A stretch of DNA of 64,000 nucleotides, taken from Pseudomonas sp. W4I3 (GTDB lineage Bacteria > Pseudomonadota > Gammaproteobacteria > Pseudomonadales > Pseudomonadaceae). Positions 25,398 to 33,383 of the stretch are shown in pieces (position 1 is the stretch's first letter; the number at the start of each line of letters is the position of its first letter). A model generated the notes under the pieces. It saw nothing but the letters and a program-made list of their open reading frames with translations, was not told the origin of the DNA and did not search any database. The position numbers and the translations under genes are program-made. The stretch spans positions 4,921,501 to 4,985,500 of the forward strand of contig NZ_JAUSXS010000001.1 of the NCBI RefSeq assembly GCF_030816195.1, given 5' to 3'.

Positions 25398-25712
25398 ATG
25401 AAAGCCATCCGTTTGAACCTGACCGATGCCAACTACGTGGCGGTAGAAGACAAGACCTACTTTCTCAAGCGCCACACGTATTCGACTCAGTTGTTGCCCA
25501 CCACCTGCCCCCATCGCGGCGGCCCCTTGCATATGGGTGAAACCTCGGGCGATGGGCAAAGCGTGATCTGCCCGTGGCACGACAACGCTTACAAAGTGTG
25601 CAACCTGGAAAAGAAATCGCCACCCACCGTTCGCGTCAGAAACCAATTCAGCACCGTCGTGGGCGACACCGAACGGTGCGTGCCCTTACTCAAACTTTCT
25701 CGTTACGACTGA
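25398..25712 (+). CDS. Rieske [2Fe-2S] ferredoxin
   Basis: 104-residue Rieske protein with the complete cluster motif C37-P-H39 (CPHRGGPLHMGE) and C58-P-W-H61 (CPWHDNAY). It has no membrane segment and no oxygenase domain, so it should be a soluble electron carrier. It lies 13 bp after the diiron oxidase gene and 7 bp before the MFS gene. The likely role is to reduce the diiron oxidase (or act as its regulator); no cognate reductase is encoded in the cluster. Confident as to fold, inferred as to partner. Confidence 0.88.
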   Translation: MKAIRLNLTDANYVAVEDKTYFLKRHTYSTQLLPTTCPHRGGPLHMGETSGDGQSVICPWHDNAYKVCNLEKKSPPTVRVRNQFSTVVGDTERCVPLLKLSRYD

Positions 25713-25719
25713 AGACCCC

Positions 25720-26901
25720 ATGACTCATAAATCAACACTCACAGCGTTTTACTCGATCGTGACCCTTTTTACCGGCCTGGACATGGCGATTGTCATTGCC
25801 ATGGTCTGGTTTGGCCTGGAGACCACTGGTTCGACATTCCTGGTGGGGGCCACCCTCTGCGTGGCGACCGTGGTGCCGTATGTGTGCGAGCAATACATCG
25901 GCAGATTCTTCACCATTGAGCTGAGCATGAAACGGCTGCTGTACATCCGCCTGACCGCGTTCGCCGCCGTGCTTGGACTGTCCTTCACGGACGCTGCCGT
26001 GCTGCCCATCGGCTTCCTGGCTATCGCTTTCGTGGTAGGTGTCACCGACTATTTCACCATCAGCACCCTGGAGTCGAAAAACACCAAACTGGTACTGGCC
26101 GGCGCGACCAACAGCGACACCTCGGCGCGACTGATGCAAACGTCCATCCAGATCGGGGCCTTTGGTGGCGCACTGCTGGGCGGAGTGATCGTGGACGTGT
26201 TTTCGGTCAGCCAGACGCTTCAAATCATCAGTCTGGCGGCAATCGTGTCGCTGGCGGCGATTCTTTTCGTGCAGGCAACACCCGGCGCCGAGGCTGCCGA
26301 ACACGCAACGGATGCGCCGGTCGCTCAAGTCTTGAACCTGCCACGAAACCTGTACGTGCTGATCATGGTGTTAAGCATGATCGGGTTCCACATCGGCGCC
26401 TTCAACAGCCTGGTGCCGATCGTGTTCCAAAAACTCAATGAGTGGAATGCCACCCTGTTCGGCGTGGCCAGCGGCCTGGCGGGGCTGGGTGCCTTCAGCG
26501 CGGCGGTATTGCCGCGCATCAAGCTCAACAGCTACAGCGCGATTTTGCTGGTGTTGCTGGCCGATGTGGCCATCGTCTACTTCCAGAACCTCTACGTGAT
26601 GATGGCGGCCGCTTTCCTGCTGGGCTTTTGCATCAACAGCCTGCGGATCCAATTGCGTAAAAACCTGATCGAGTCGGCGCCCAACGCGCGAGTTGCCGAC
26701 GTGATCGCAGCAAAAAGCTCGCTCTACTATCTGCTCGTCAGCGGTTCGGCGCCGATGATCCTCACGTTCTTTACCACTGCAGGATTGCTTGGGCTGGAAG
26801 GTGCGCGCCTGTTGATGATCATTTCCGCCGGCCTGCTGGCCGCTGCCGTGCTGGCGTGGAATCTCACGTCGGCGGCCCCGGCCACCGCGACCCTTGAATA
26901 A
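25720..26901 (+). CDS. MFS transporter of the diiron-oxidase cluster
   Basis: 393-residue inner-membrane protein with 11-12 hydrophobic segments (for example FYSIVTLFTGLDMAIVIAMVWFGL at the start and LLMIISAGLLAAAVLAWNL at the end). A loop SNSDTSARLMQTSIQIGAFGGALLGGVIVDVFS resembles MFS drug-efflux proteins. Position inside the biosynthetic operon, between the oxidase/Rieske genes and the ligase, suggests export of the product. Shine-Dalgarno is weak (GAAGA), so translation may be coupled. Substrate unknown. Confidence 0.85.
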   Translation: MTHKSTLTAFYSIVTLFTGLDMAIVIAMVWFGLETTGSTFLVGATLCVATVVPYVCEQYIGRFFTIELSMKRLLYIRLTAFAAVLGLSFTDAAVLPIGFLAIAFVVGVTDYFTISTLESKNTKLVLAGATNSDTSARLMQTSIQIGAFGGALLGGVIVDVFSVSQTLQIISLAAIVSLAAILFVQATPGAEAAEHATDAPVAQVLNLPRNLYVLIMVLSMIGFHIGAFNSLVPIVFQKLNEWNATLFGVASGLAGLGAFSAAVLPRIKLNSYSAILLVLLADVAIVYFQNLYVMMAAAFLLGFCINSLRIQLRKNLIESAPNARVADVIAAKSSLYYLLVSGSAPMILTFFTTAGLLGLEGARLLMIISAGLLAAAVLAWNLTSAAPATATLE

Positions 26902-26904
26902 GGA

Positions 26905-28132
26905 ATGCCTGAATTGAATACCGTACTGATCGTCGACCCATTTTCTACGGGCAGACTCTATGCGCCTTTGCTCAAGGCTCAGGGCGTGAAGTGTATCGCG
27001 GTGATTTCCACCGACACCCTGCCCAAACATTTCACTGATGACCTGGTCAGGGAAGATTTCGAACAGGTTTACCACTGGGAAGAGAGCCTGTTGGAAACCC
27101 TCGAAACGCTGGGATTGAGCGCAGTGATCGCAGGCTGCGAAACCGCCATCTACCTCACCGATTACCTCACCGAAGTGCTGCGTATTTCTGGCAACAGCCG
27201 CATCACCAGCGACCTGCGGCGCAACAAGTTTTCCATGCAGCAAGCGCTCAAGAAACACGGCCTGGCGAACATTGCTTCACAGCTGCTGAGTTCGCCAACC
27301 CGCATCCGGGAAGTGGTCGATTCGCTGGAGGAAACCGCTACCTACGTGGTCAAGCCACTGAATTCAGCCGCCACCGAAGGCGTGGTGTTCGCCCAAGGCA
27401 GGCAGGAAGTGGAAACCGCCTTGAACAATGCGGCCTGGCGGCAGGTAAACGACCTGGGGGAATACAACCTCGGCCTTTATCGTGCAGCCGTTCGTGTCGG
27501 GCCCGGAGTACGTAGTGGACATGGTCGCCTTTGATGGCGAATACACCATCGCCACGGTGTGCAAGTACACCAAGGTTCACCGAAACGGCAGCAAGTTCGT
27601 CTACGAAAGCCTGGACACGCTCGATCCCCAGGCAGACGAGCTGCAACCGCTGATCAACTATGCCCGTTTGGCAGCGGCGGCCTTGAGCATCGAGATTGGG
27701 CCGATTCATATGGAAATCATCTGGTCCGACACCGGCCCGGTAATGATTGAAGCGGGTGGCCGCTTGCATGGCGGCATCGCCCCACTGCTGTTTCAGCAGG
27801 TGTACCAGCCGGACTTGTTGTCATTGGCCATCGACAGCTACCTCGGTCGGCCTCGCCCACCGGCTGGCGCTGCGCGTCAGGTCAGCCATGGCCGTATTGG
27901 CTTTTTCTGTTCAGACGAACGCCGCACCTTCAACGCCCCCTCCCCACAGGAACTGCAGAGCGCGATGCTGGACGAAGCCTATTGCGGCCATCGCTTCTTC
28001 ATCAGTCCGGGGGATACCACGCCGGTCACGATCGACTTCGCCACCTGCCCTGGGCTTTTCTGGCTGCAACACCCAAGCCCCCACCAGTTGGACGCCAGCA
28101 CCGCCATTCTGCGTAAAAAGCTTTGGAGCTAA
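26905..28132 (+). pseudogene. ATP-grasp ligase, disrupted by a one-base frameshift
   Basis: ATP-grasp family carboxylate-amine ligase. The first frame (to 27534) has the N-terminal lobe (VLIVDPFSTGRLYAPLLKAQGVKC) and the ATP-binding beta strands (YVVKPLNSAATEGVVF). The second frame (read from about 27474) continues FIVQPFVSGPEYVVDMVAFDGEY and has the metal/ATP segment IEIGPIHMEIIWSDTGPVMIEAGGRLHGG. Removing one base near 27467-27475 restores 1227 nt, 408 codons plus stop, and the family pattern N-x2-G-x2-N-x5-Q. The G run at 27456-27460 is an alternative site. The annotated ATG at 26905 abuts AAGGA; a TTG at 26914 (reading NTVLIVDPF) sits nine bases after it and is the likelier start. In the cluster it would join an amino acid to another carboxylate. 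A sequencing error is quite possible. Confidence 0.8.
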
Positions 28133-28136
28133 GGGT

Positions 28137-28820
28137 ATGAAAAGTCGTTTGATCATCCGAAAGTCAGCCCTTGACCTGGGCCTGCGCAATGCGTGCGCCG
28201 CTGTTGTCGATAACATCAGCGTGTCTGACGACCAGAGTTTCGTCAGCCTTCTGCAAAGCAACCTGAATCACGTGGCCTCACACCTCAATGAACTGGACTC
28301 CAACCTGGTTTATGAAGGGTTTGCCCGCCAGCTTGAAAAGCTCGGCTACACGAACACGGTCAGTGCCAACGAGAAACTGCTGCGGCGCTTCATCGCTAAC
28401 GGCGTACGCCCCATCAATAACGTGGTGGATGCCTATAACGCCGTGGCGATCCGACACGGCGTCAGCATCGGCGTGCACACCTATCATCAAAGGGACGATA
28501 TCTACGTCATGCGCTCGCCGGCACCGAGGGCCTTCCGCCCGCTGTTTGCCAAGAAGGACGTCATGATTCCGGCGGGCGACATCGTCTATACCTGCGGCGA
28601 CGTGCCCTTGGCGAGCATCGGCAAAGTCGACGCCGATGCCCATGATTTCAGGCTGACGGACGCATCCTCCAGTCTGCTGGTGGTCGTACTGGGGCATGAC
28701 GACACGACGTTGGAATTCAACCAGACGGTCATCGCGGAATTCGTGGACACCCTTCGCCAGACGATGCCTGCCTTGAATCACTACTTTCTCGAAACCCTCC
28801 ACGACCACGCAGGCGCGTGA
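28137..28820 (+). CDS. Free-standing B3/B4 (PheRS editing-like) domain protein
   Basis: 227-residue protein. The central motif VRPINNVVDAYNAVAIRHGVSIGVH (residues 90-114) is the B3/B4 signature found in the editing domain of the phenylalanyl-tRNA synthetase beta subunit and in free-standing relatives. No synthetase, tRNA-binding or anticodon domains accompany it. B3/B4 domains hydrolyse misacylated tRNA; free-standing ones are proposed trans-editors. GGAG lies eight bases before the ATG and the gene follows the ligase by 4 bp, so it is the last gene of the operon. It may clear tRNA charged with the pathway's unusual amino acid, protecting the producer. That role is inference. Confidence 0.78.
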   Translation: MKSRLIIRKSALDLGLRNACAAVVDNISVSDDQSFVSLLQSNLNHVASHLNELDSNLVYEGFARQLEKLGYTNTVSANEKLLRRFIANGVRPINNVVDAYNAVAIRHGVSIGVHTYHQRDDIYVMRSPAPRAFRPLFAKKDVMIPAGDIVYTCGDVPLASIGKVDADAHDFRLTDASSSLLVVVLGHDDTTLEFNQTVIAEFVDTLRQTMPALNHYFLETLHDHAGA

Positions 28821-28855
28821 TACCGCGCAGCCGCTGCCGTCCCAGGCGGCACCGG

Positions 28856-29314
28856 CTACCGCCAGGCCTTGAGCACCGGGTTGACCACCACTTCATTCAC
28901 GTGCTCGATCTTCAGCAGGTCTTCCTTGAGCACCATCAACTCTTCAAAATTGCGGTATCGCACGTCGAGCATCATGTCCAGGTCGCCGAACAGTGAATAG
29001 GCATGCACCACTTCGCGATACTGGTAGATTTTCGGGAACACCAAATGGCAAGTGCTACCGTTGAGCTTGAGCATCAAAAATGCCGATTGCCGGGCTTCAT
29101 CATCTTCGGCCACGTTAATGGTAAAGCCCAGGATGATGCCCTTTTCGATGAGTTTTTGAACCCTCGACTCCACCGCAGTCCGAGACTTGTGAACCTGACG
29201 CGCCAGTTCCGCCAGGCTGACTCGGGAGTCGTCCTTCAAGGCGGCAATTATCAGTTCATCAACCTTGTCCACCCGGCCACCCCCGCACTGTTCTTTTCGA
29301 TAACACACTTTCAT
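28856..29314 (-). CDS. Lrp/AsnC-family transcriptional regulator
   Basis: 152-residue regulator. The N-terminal helix-turn-helix (DELIIAALKDDSRVSLAELARQVHKSRTAVESRVQKLIEKGIILGF) is followed by an effector-binding RAM domain (residues ~70-150). Lrp-type proteins sense amino acids. It is convergent with the diiron-oxidase operon, 35 bp from the B3/B4 stop, and 25 bp downstream of an EamA exporter gene on the same strand. The start is taken at the ATG 29312-29314; a GTG 14 codons in (VDKVDELI) with GGGGG upstream is possible. Its ligand may be the amino acid made or used by the cluster. Confidence 0.85.
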   Translation of the reverse strand: MKVCYRKEQCGGGRVDKVDELIIAALKDDSRVSLAELARQVHKSRTAVESRVQKLIEKGIILGFTINVAEDDEARQSAFLMLKLNGSTCHLVFPKIYQYREVVHAYSLFGDLDMMLDVRYRNFEELMVLKEDLLKIEHVNEVVVNPVLKAWR

Positions 29315-29339
29315 TACCGCTCACACATCGCTGGAACCC

Positions 29340-30215
29340 TCAGGTCGCAGACTCTACGCCAGACGCTCGCTTAATACCCAACCGACTGATCCACACTGCG
29401 CCCAGGATCACCAGGCCGCCCAGGGCCAGCCGTCCCAGCGGCTCATGCTGGTTCCAGATGAGCAGGTTCAACAGCAGCCCCACCGGTACATGCAGGTTAT
29501 TCACCACTGCCAGGGTGCCACCAGTGACCAGGCAGGCGCCCTTGTTCCACCAGTACATGCCCAGTGCGGTGCTGACCAGCCCCAGGAACACCAGCACACC
29601 CCATTGCAGCGGCGCCTGGGGCAGGAAGTCCGCCTTGCCGAATAGCAGAAATGCAGGCAACACCACCAGCAAGGCGCCCAGGTAGAAATAACCGAAACGC
29701 CGGTAGTGCGGCTGATCACTCGGGTAGCGCGCCACCAGGTGCTTGTACATGACCTGCCCGGCAGCGTAGGTGAAGTTGGCCAATTGCAGCAGCAAAAAGC
29801 CCATCAGGAAGTTCGGGGTGATCTGGTCGAAGCGAATCACCGCTGCGCCCGCCACCGCCACCAGTGCGGCGACCAGCGCCCAGGGATTGAACCGTCGGTT
29901 GAGCGCGTCTTCGATCAAGGTCACGTGCAACGGCGTGAGGACAGTGAACAGCAAGACCTCGGGCACTGTGAGTACGCGAAAGCTCAGATAGAGGCACACG
30001 TAGGTCACGCCAAATTGCAGCGCACCGATGATCAGCATGCTGCGCATGAACGCCGGCTCCACCGCGCGCCAGCGGGTCAGCGGGATAAAGATCAGCCCGG
30101 CCAGCACCACGCGCACCAGCACCGCAAAGTAACTGTCGACGTGACCGGCGAGGTATTCGCCGATCAAGCTGAAGGAAAATGCCTGAATCAGAGTGACAAC
30201 CAGTAGATAGCCCAT
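29340..30215 (-). CDS. EamA/DMT-family transporter, amino-acid/carboxylate type
   Basis: 291-residue inner-membrane protein with ten hydrophobic segments arranged as two EamA repeats (for example FSLIGEYLAGHVDSYFAVLVRVVLAGLIFIPL in the first and MGFLLLQLANFTYAAGQVMYKHL in the second). This resembles PecM/YedA-type exporters of amino acids and small metabolites. It lies directly upstream of the Lrp gene, likely in one transcript, and the pair converges on the diiron-oxidase operon. Export of an amino-acid-like product is plausible, together with the cluster's MFS protein. Confidence 0.82.
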   Translation of the reverse strand: MGYLLVVTLIQAFSFSLIGEYLAGHVDSYFAVLVRVVLAGLIFIPLTRWRAVEPAFMRSMLIIGALQFGVTYVCLYLSFRVLTVPEVLLFTVLTPLHVTLIEDALNRRFNPWALVAALVAVAGAAVIRFDQITPNFLMGFLLLQLANFTYAAGQVMYKHLVARYPSDQPHYRRFGYFYLGALLVVLPAFLLFGKADFLPQAPLQWGVLVFLGLVSTALGMYWWNKGACLVTGGTLAVVNNLHVPVGLLLNLLIWNQHEPLGRLALGGLVILGAVWISRLGIKRASGVESAT

Positions 30216-30277
30216 GTGCGCCTCGCTTCGAATGGGCGCGACATTAAAGCTTTTCGATGTTTGAAGAAACTCGAGGC

Positions 30278-30312
30278 AAAAAAAACCCGACCTCGCTAAA
30301 GCGGCAGTCGGG
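30278..30312 (-). terminator. Rho-independent terminator after azoR
   Basis: On the minus strand CCCGAC (30307-30312 as complement) pairs with GTCGGG (30286-30291 as complement) and is followed by eight T residues. It lies about 107 bp beyond the azoR stop. Confidence 0.75.
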
Positions 30313-30418
30313 CAGGAGCACTCAGGAGCAACAAGTGCAAAGGGAGGTTCGATACGCGTACTTGAAGGGATTGCGTGGGGCTAGATAAACACCGGCGGAT
30401 TATCTGGCGATTAAAGCA

Positions 30419-31018
30419 TCAAGCCACCTGTGCGAGCAGGGCTTTGGCGTGGTTGATGCCTTTTTCCTGAAAGTCACCGCTCAGGTTCACCCCTTCGGCA
30501 TGAATGAAGGTGACGTCGTGAATCCCGATGAACGCCATGACCTGGCGCAGGTACGGTTCCTGATGGTCCGACGTAGCACCGGTGTGAATGCCGCCACGGG
30601 CAGTGAGCACGATGGCGCGCTTGCCGGTGAGCAAACCTTGCGGCCCGGTAGCGGTGTACTTGAAGGTCACCCCGGCGCGCAACACGTGGTCCAGCCAGGC
30701 CTTGAGGGTGCTGGGGATAGCAAAGTTGTACATCGGTGCAGCCATCACCAGGACGTCGGCGGCGAGTAGTTCGTCGGTCAATTCATTGGAGCGGTTCAGG
30801 GACGCCTGTTCGATCGGGCTGCGCTGCTCGGCAGGTTTCATCCAGCCGCCGAGCAGGTTGGCGTCCAGATGGGGCACCGGGTTGAGCGCCACGTCGCGCA
30901 CCGTGATCTGATCGCCTGGGTGGGAAGCCTGCCATTGGCTGATGAACTGCTGGGTCAGTTGGCGGGAAATCGAATCCTGCTGGCGAGCGCTGCTTTCGAT
31001 GATCAGAACGTTGGACAT
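30419..31018 (-). CDS. azoR: FMN-dependent NADH azoreductase
   Basis: 199-residue flavodoxin-fold enzyme that reduces azo bonds and quinones with NADH and FMN. Signature segments are SSARQQDSISRQLTQQFI (phosphate loop), the AAPMYNFAIPSTLKAWLDHVLRAGVTF flavin loop and TARGGIHTG. The length is typical. P. aeruginosa carries several paralogues; this is one of them. A LysR regulator is nearby at 31534, separated by a small exported-protein gene. Confidence 0.92.
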   Translation of the reverse strand: MSNVLIIESSARQQDSISRQLTQQFISQWQASHPGDQITVRDVALNPVPHLDANLLGGWMKPAEQRSPIEQASLNRSNELTDELLAADVLVMAAPMYNFAIPSTLKAWLDHVLRAGVTFKYTATGPQGLLTGKRAIVLTARGGIHTGATSDHQEPYLRQVMAFIGIHDVTFIHAEGVNLSGDFQEKGINHAKALLAQVA

Positions 31019-31169
31019 GGCTATGTAGGCTCCATCGGTAAATGCTGTAAGTCGATGGAGAAAAGATTAACCACGGCCTGTTCGATTAAAAAGCGCAAAA
31101 AACTGCTATAACCCATCTAGAAATTTGTTCATAAGCGGAGTATTCCTAGAGGCATGCTCCGCTTTCGCT

Positions 31170-31484
31170 TTATTTCGGCGCGCAGCTCAGGGCGATTCGC
31201 ATCTTGATAATCGCGCGGTTGAACTTGACCGTGGTGTTGGTGCTTTTGCCCGCGGGTACGCTGACGGTACGCCGGCGCGGCGATTCAGGGCCGTTGGTGA
31301 AGACTACCGAACACACAGCATCTTGAGTGCCATAGTTGTTCAGTTGAATCGAACTGATATCGCCGTCTACATCGGACGCCGTGTAATCGATGCTTACACC
31401 CTCGATTTTTTTAGTCACGTCGATGGGATAGGCAAACGCGCTCATCGGCAGCAGCGCCAGCAACACACAACACAATTTTCTCAT
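31170..31484 (-). CDS. Small exported protein, unknown function
   Basis: 104 residues from the ATG 31482-31484 (GGAG eight bases upstream; the frame reaches 31532 but without a ribosome site). The signal peptide is MRKLCCVLLALLPMSAFA. The mature part has two cysteines (in QDAVCSVVF and ALSCAPK), probably paired, and looks beta-rich. Pseudomonas homologues are sometimes mislabelled 3-phosphoglycerate kinase; there is no kinase motif here. Function unknown. It is divergent from the LysR gene at 31534. Confidence 0.7.
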   Translation of the reverse strand: MRKLCCVLLALLPMSAFAYPIDVTKKIEGVSIDYTASDVDGDISSIQLNNYGTQDAVCSVVFTNGPESPRRRTVSVPAGKSTNTTVKFNRAIIKMRIALSCAPK

Positions 31485-31533
31485 TCGGCAGTCTCCAATA
31501 AGGACTGTCAGCTTAGGACAAGAGGAGCTCATC

Positions 31534-32457
31534 TTGAAAGCGCCCCGCGTTACCCTCGATCAATGGCGCACGCTGCAAGCCGTGGTCGACCATGGCGGCT
31601 TCGCCCAGGCGGCCGAAGCGCTGCACCGTTCGCAGTCCTCGGTGAGCTACACCGTGGCGCGCATGCAGGACCAGCTCGGCGTGCCGCTGCTGCGCATCGA
31701 CGGGCGCAAGGCGGTCCTCACCGATGCAGGTGAAGTGCTGCTGCGCCGCTCTCGGCAACTGGTGAAAAACGCCAGCCAACTGGAAGACCTTGCTCATCAT
31801 ATGGAGCAAGGGTGGGAGGCCGAAGTGCGCCTGGTCGTGGACGCGGCCTATCCCAACGCGCGCCTGGTGCGCGCCCTCACCGCCTTCATGCCGCAGAGCC
31901 GAGGGTGCCGGGTACGTTTGCGCGAGGAGGTGTTGTCCGGCGTCGAGGAGCTGTTGATTGAAGGCGTGGCCGACCTGGCGATTTGCGGCTTCAGTATCCC
32001 TGGTTACCTGGGTACCGAAATGAGCGATGTGGAATTTGTCGCCGTGGCCCACCCCGAGCATGCGTTGCATCGCATGAGCCGTGAGTTGAGCTTCCAGGAC
32101 CTGGAGAGCCAGATGCAGGTGGTCATCCGTGACTCCGGCCGCCAGCAACCACGGGATGTGGGATGGCTCGGCGCCGAGCAGCGCTGGACCGTCGGCAGCC
32201 TGGCCACCGCCGCCGCGTTCGTGGGCAGCGGCCTGGGGTTTGCCTGGTTGCCCCGGCACATGATCGAGCGCGAACTCGCCGAGGGGGTGCTCAAGCAATT
32301 GCCGTTGGAACAGGGCGCCAGCCGCCACCCCACGTTCTATCTCTATTCGAACAAGGACAAACCCCTGGGGCCGGCGACGCAAATCCTCGTCGAATTGTTG
32401 CGTACCTTTGATACCGCTCCGCTGGACGCGCCCTTCGCGGCGCCACGGCAAGCCTGA
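31534..32457 (+). CDS. LysR-family transcriptional regulator
   Basis: 307-residue LysR protein starting at a TTG (31534-31536) with GAGGAG eight bases upstream. The helix-turn-helix (TLDQWRTLQAVVDHGGFAQAAEALHRSQSSVSYTVARMQDQL) is followed by the effector domain. Immediately downstream lie the remains of an alpha/beta hydrolase. The regulator may control azoR or the exported-protein gene upstream; there is no direct evidence. Confidence 0.85.
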   Translation: MKAPRVTLDQWRTLQAVVDHGGFAQAAEALHRSQSSVSYTVARMQDQLGVPLLRIDGRKAVLTDAGEVLLRRSRQLVKNASQLEDLAHHMEQGWEAEVRLVVDAAYPNARLVRALTAFMPQSRGCRVRLREEVLSGVEELLIEGVADLAICGFSIPGYLGTEMSDVEFVAVAHPEHALHRMSRELSFQDLESQMQVVIRDSGRQQPRDVGWLGAEQRWTVGSLATAAAFVGSGLGFAWLPRHMIERELAEGVLKQLPLEQGASRHPTFYLYSNKDKPLGPATQILVELLRTFDTAPLDAPFAAPRQA

Positions 32458-32471
32458 AACGGAGTCCACCG

Positions 32472-32731
32472 ATGGCTTGGTTCGGCGCAATTGTAGGCTG
32501 GGGCGTGCAGGAACATCTTTCCCCGATCACCTGTCCAACCCTGGTCATCAGCGCCGACCACGATTACACCCCGTTGCGCAGGAAGAAATCTATGTAAAAC
32601 TGCTGCCCAACGCGCGACTGGTGGTGATTGAAGATTCCCGCCATGCCACGCCCCTGGATCAACCCGAAGTCTTTAACGCTAGCCTGCTCGACTTTCTACA
32701 GACCGTCGACGCCACTACCCAGGATCACTGA
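32472..32731 (+). pseudogene. Alpha/beta hydrolase remnant (N-terminal deletion plus frameshift)
   Basis: A 41-codon frame from 32472 ends with the strand/turn TCPTLVISADHDYTP typical of the acid-residue region of alpha/beta hydrolases. A shift of one base near 32572-32574 then gives EEIYVKLLPNARLVVIEDSRHATPLDQPEVF, which contains the catalytic histidine (SRHAT). Only the last ~85 residues of a ~260-residue fold remain, with no nucleophile elbow. The gene is dead. Confidence 0.75.
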
Positions 32732-32734
32732 CCC

Positions 32735-33298
32735 ATGCTGAAAAAAATCGCCTTCTTTGCCGGTTCCGTTTTGTTCGCTGCCAACCTGATGGCGGCCGAA
32801 CCCGCCAAGGCGCCCCACGTATTGATCTCCACCACCAATGGCGACATTGAAATCGAACTGGACCCGGTCAAGGCGCCGATCAGTAGCAAGAATTTCCTCG
32901 CCTATGTCGACAAAGGCTTCTACACCAACACGATTTTTCACCGCGTGATCCCGGGCTTCATGGTTCAGGGCGGCGGGTTCACCCAGCAGATGTCGCAAAA
33001 GCCGACCGAAGCGCCGATCAAGAACGAAGCCAGCAATGGCCTGCATAACGTGCGCGGCACACTGTCGATGGCGCGCACCTCGAACCCGGATTCGGCCACC
33101 AGCCAATTCTTCATCAACGTGGCCGACAATGCCTTTCTCGACCCGGGTCGCGATGCCGGCTATGCCGTATTCGCCAAAGTGGTCAAGGGCATGGACGTGG
33201 TCGACATCATCGTCAATTCCCAGACCACCACCAAGCAAGGCATGCAGAACGTGCCAATCGATCCTGTCCTGATCAAGTCGGCCAAGCGCATCGACTGA
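32735..33298 (+). CDS. ppiA: Periplasmic cyclophilin-type peptidyl-prolyl isomerase
   Basis: 187-residue exported cyclophilin. The signal peptide (MLKKIAFFAGSVLFAANLMAA) is cleaved near residue 21. The PPIase core is intact: NFLAYVDKGFYTNTIFHRVIPGFMVQGGGF carries the catalytic arginine (R in FHRVI), and SQFFINVADNAFLD follows. It is predicted to speed proline isomerisation in periplasmic proteins. Confidence 0.92.
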   Translation: MLKKIAFFAGSVLFAANLMAAEPAKAPHVLISTTNGDIEIELDPVKAPISSKNFLAYVDKGFYTNTIFHRVIPGFMVQGGGFTQQMSQKPTEAPIKNEASNGLHNVRGTLSMARTSNPDSATSQFFINVADNAFLDPGRDAGYAVFAKVVKGMDVVDIIVNSQTTTKQGMQNVPIDPVLIKSAKRID

Positions 33299-33347
33299 GG
33301 TCTGCAGGAAACTTCGCACGTTGCTCACGAGGCGACGTGCGCATTTG

Positions 33348-33383
33348 AAAGGAGAGCCCGCACGGCGGGCGTCAAGCCTAATG
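33348..33383 (+). promoter_or_regulatory. Ribosome site separated from its ATG by a hairpin
   Basis: AAAGGAG (33348-33354) is the best Shine-Dalgarno for the ABC gene but lies 26 bp before the ATG at 33381. Between them GCCCGC (33356-33361) and GCGGGC (33365-33370) form a perfect 6-bp stem. If folded, the distance from GGAG to the ATG is effectively about 11 nt. Confidence 0.5.

Noticed and set aside
31133..31162. AAGCGGAG...CTCCGCTT hairpin as a terminator
   Set aside because: No plus-strand gene lies upstream, and on the minus strand it lacks a T-tract.
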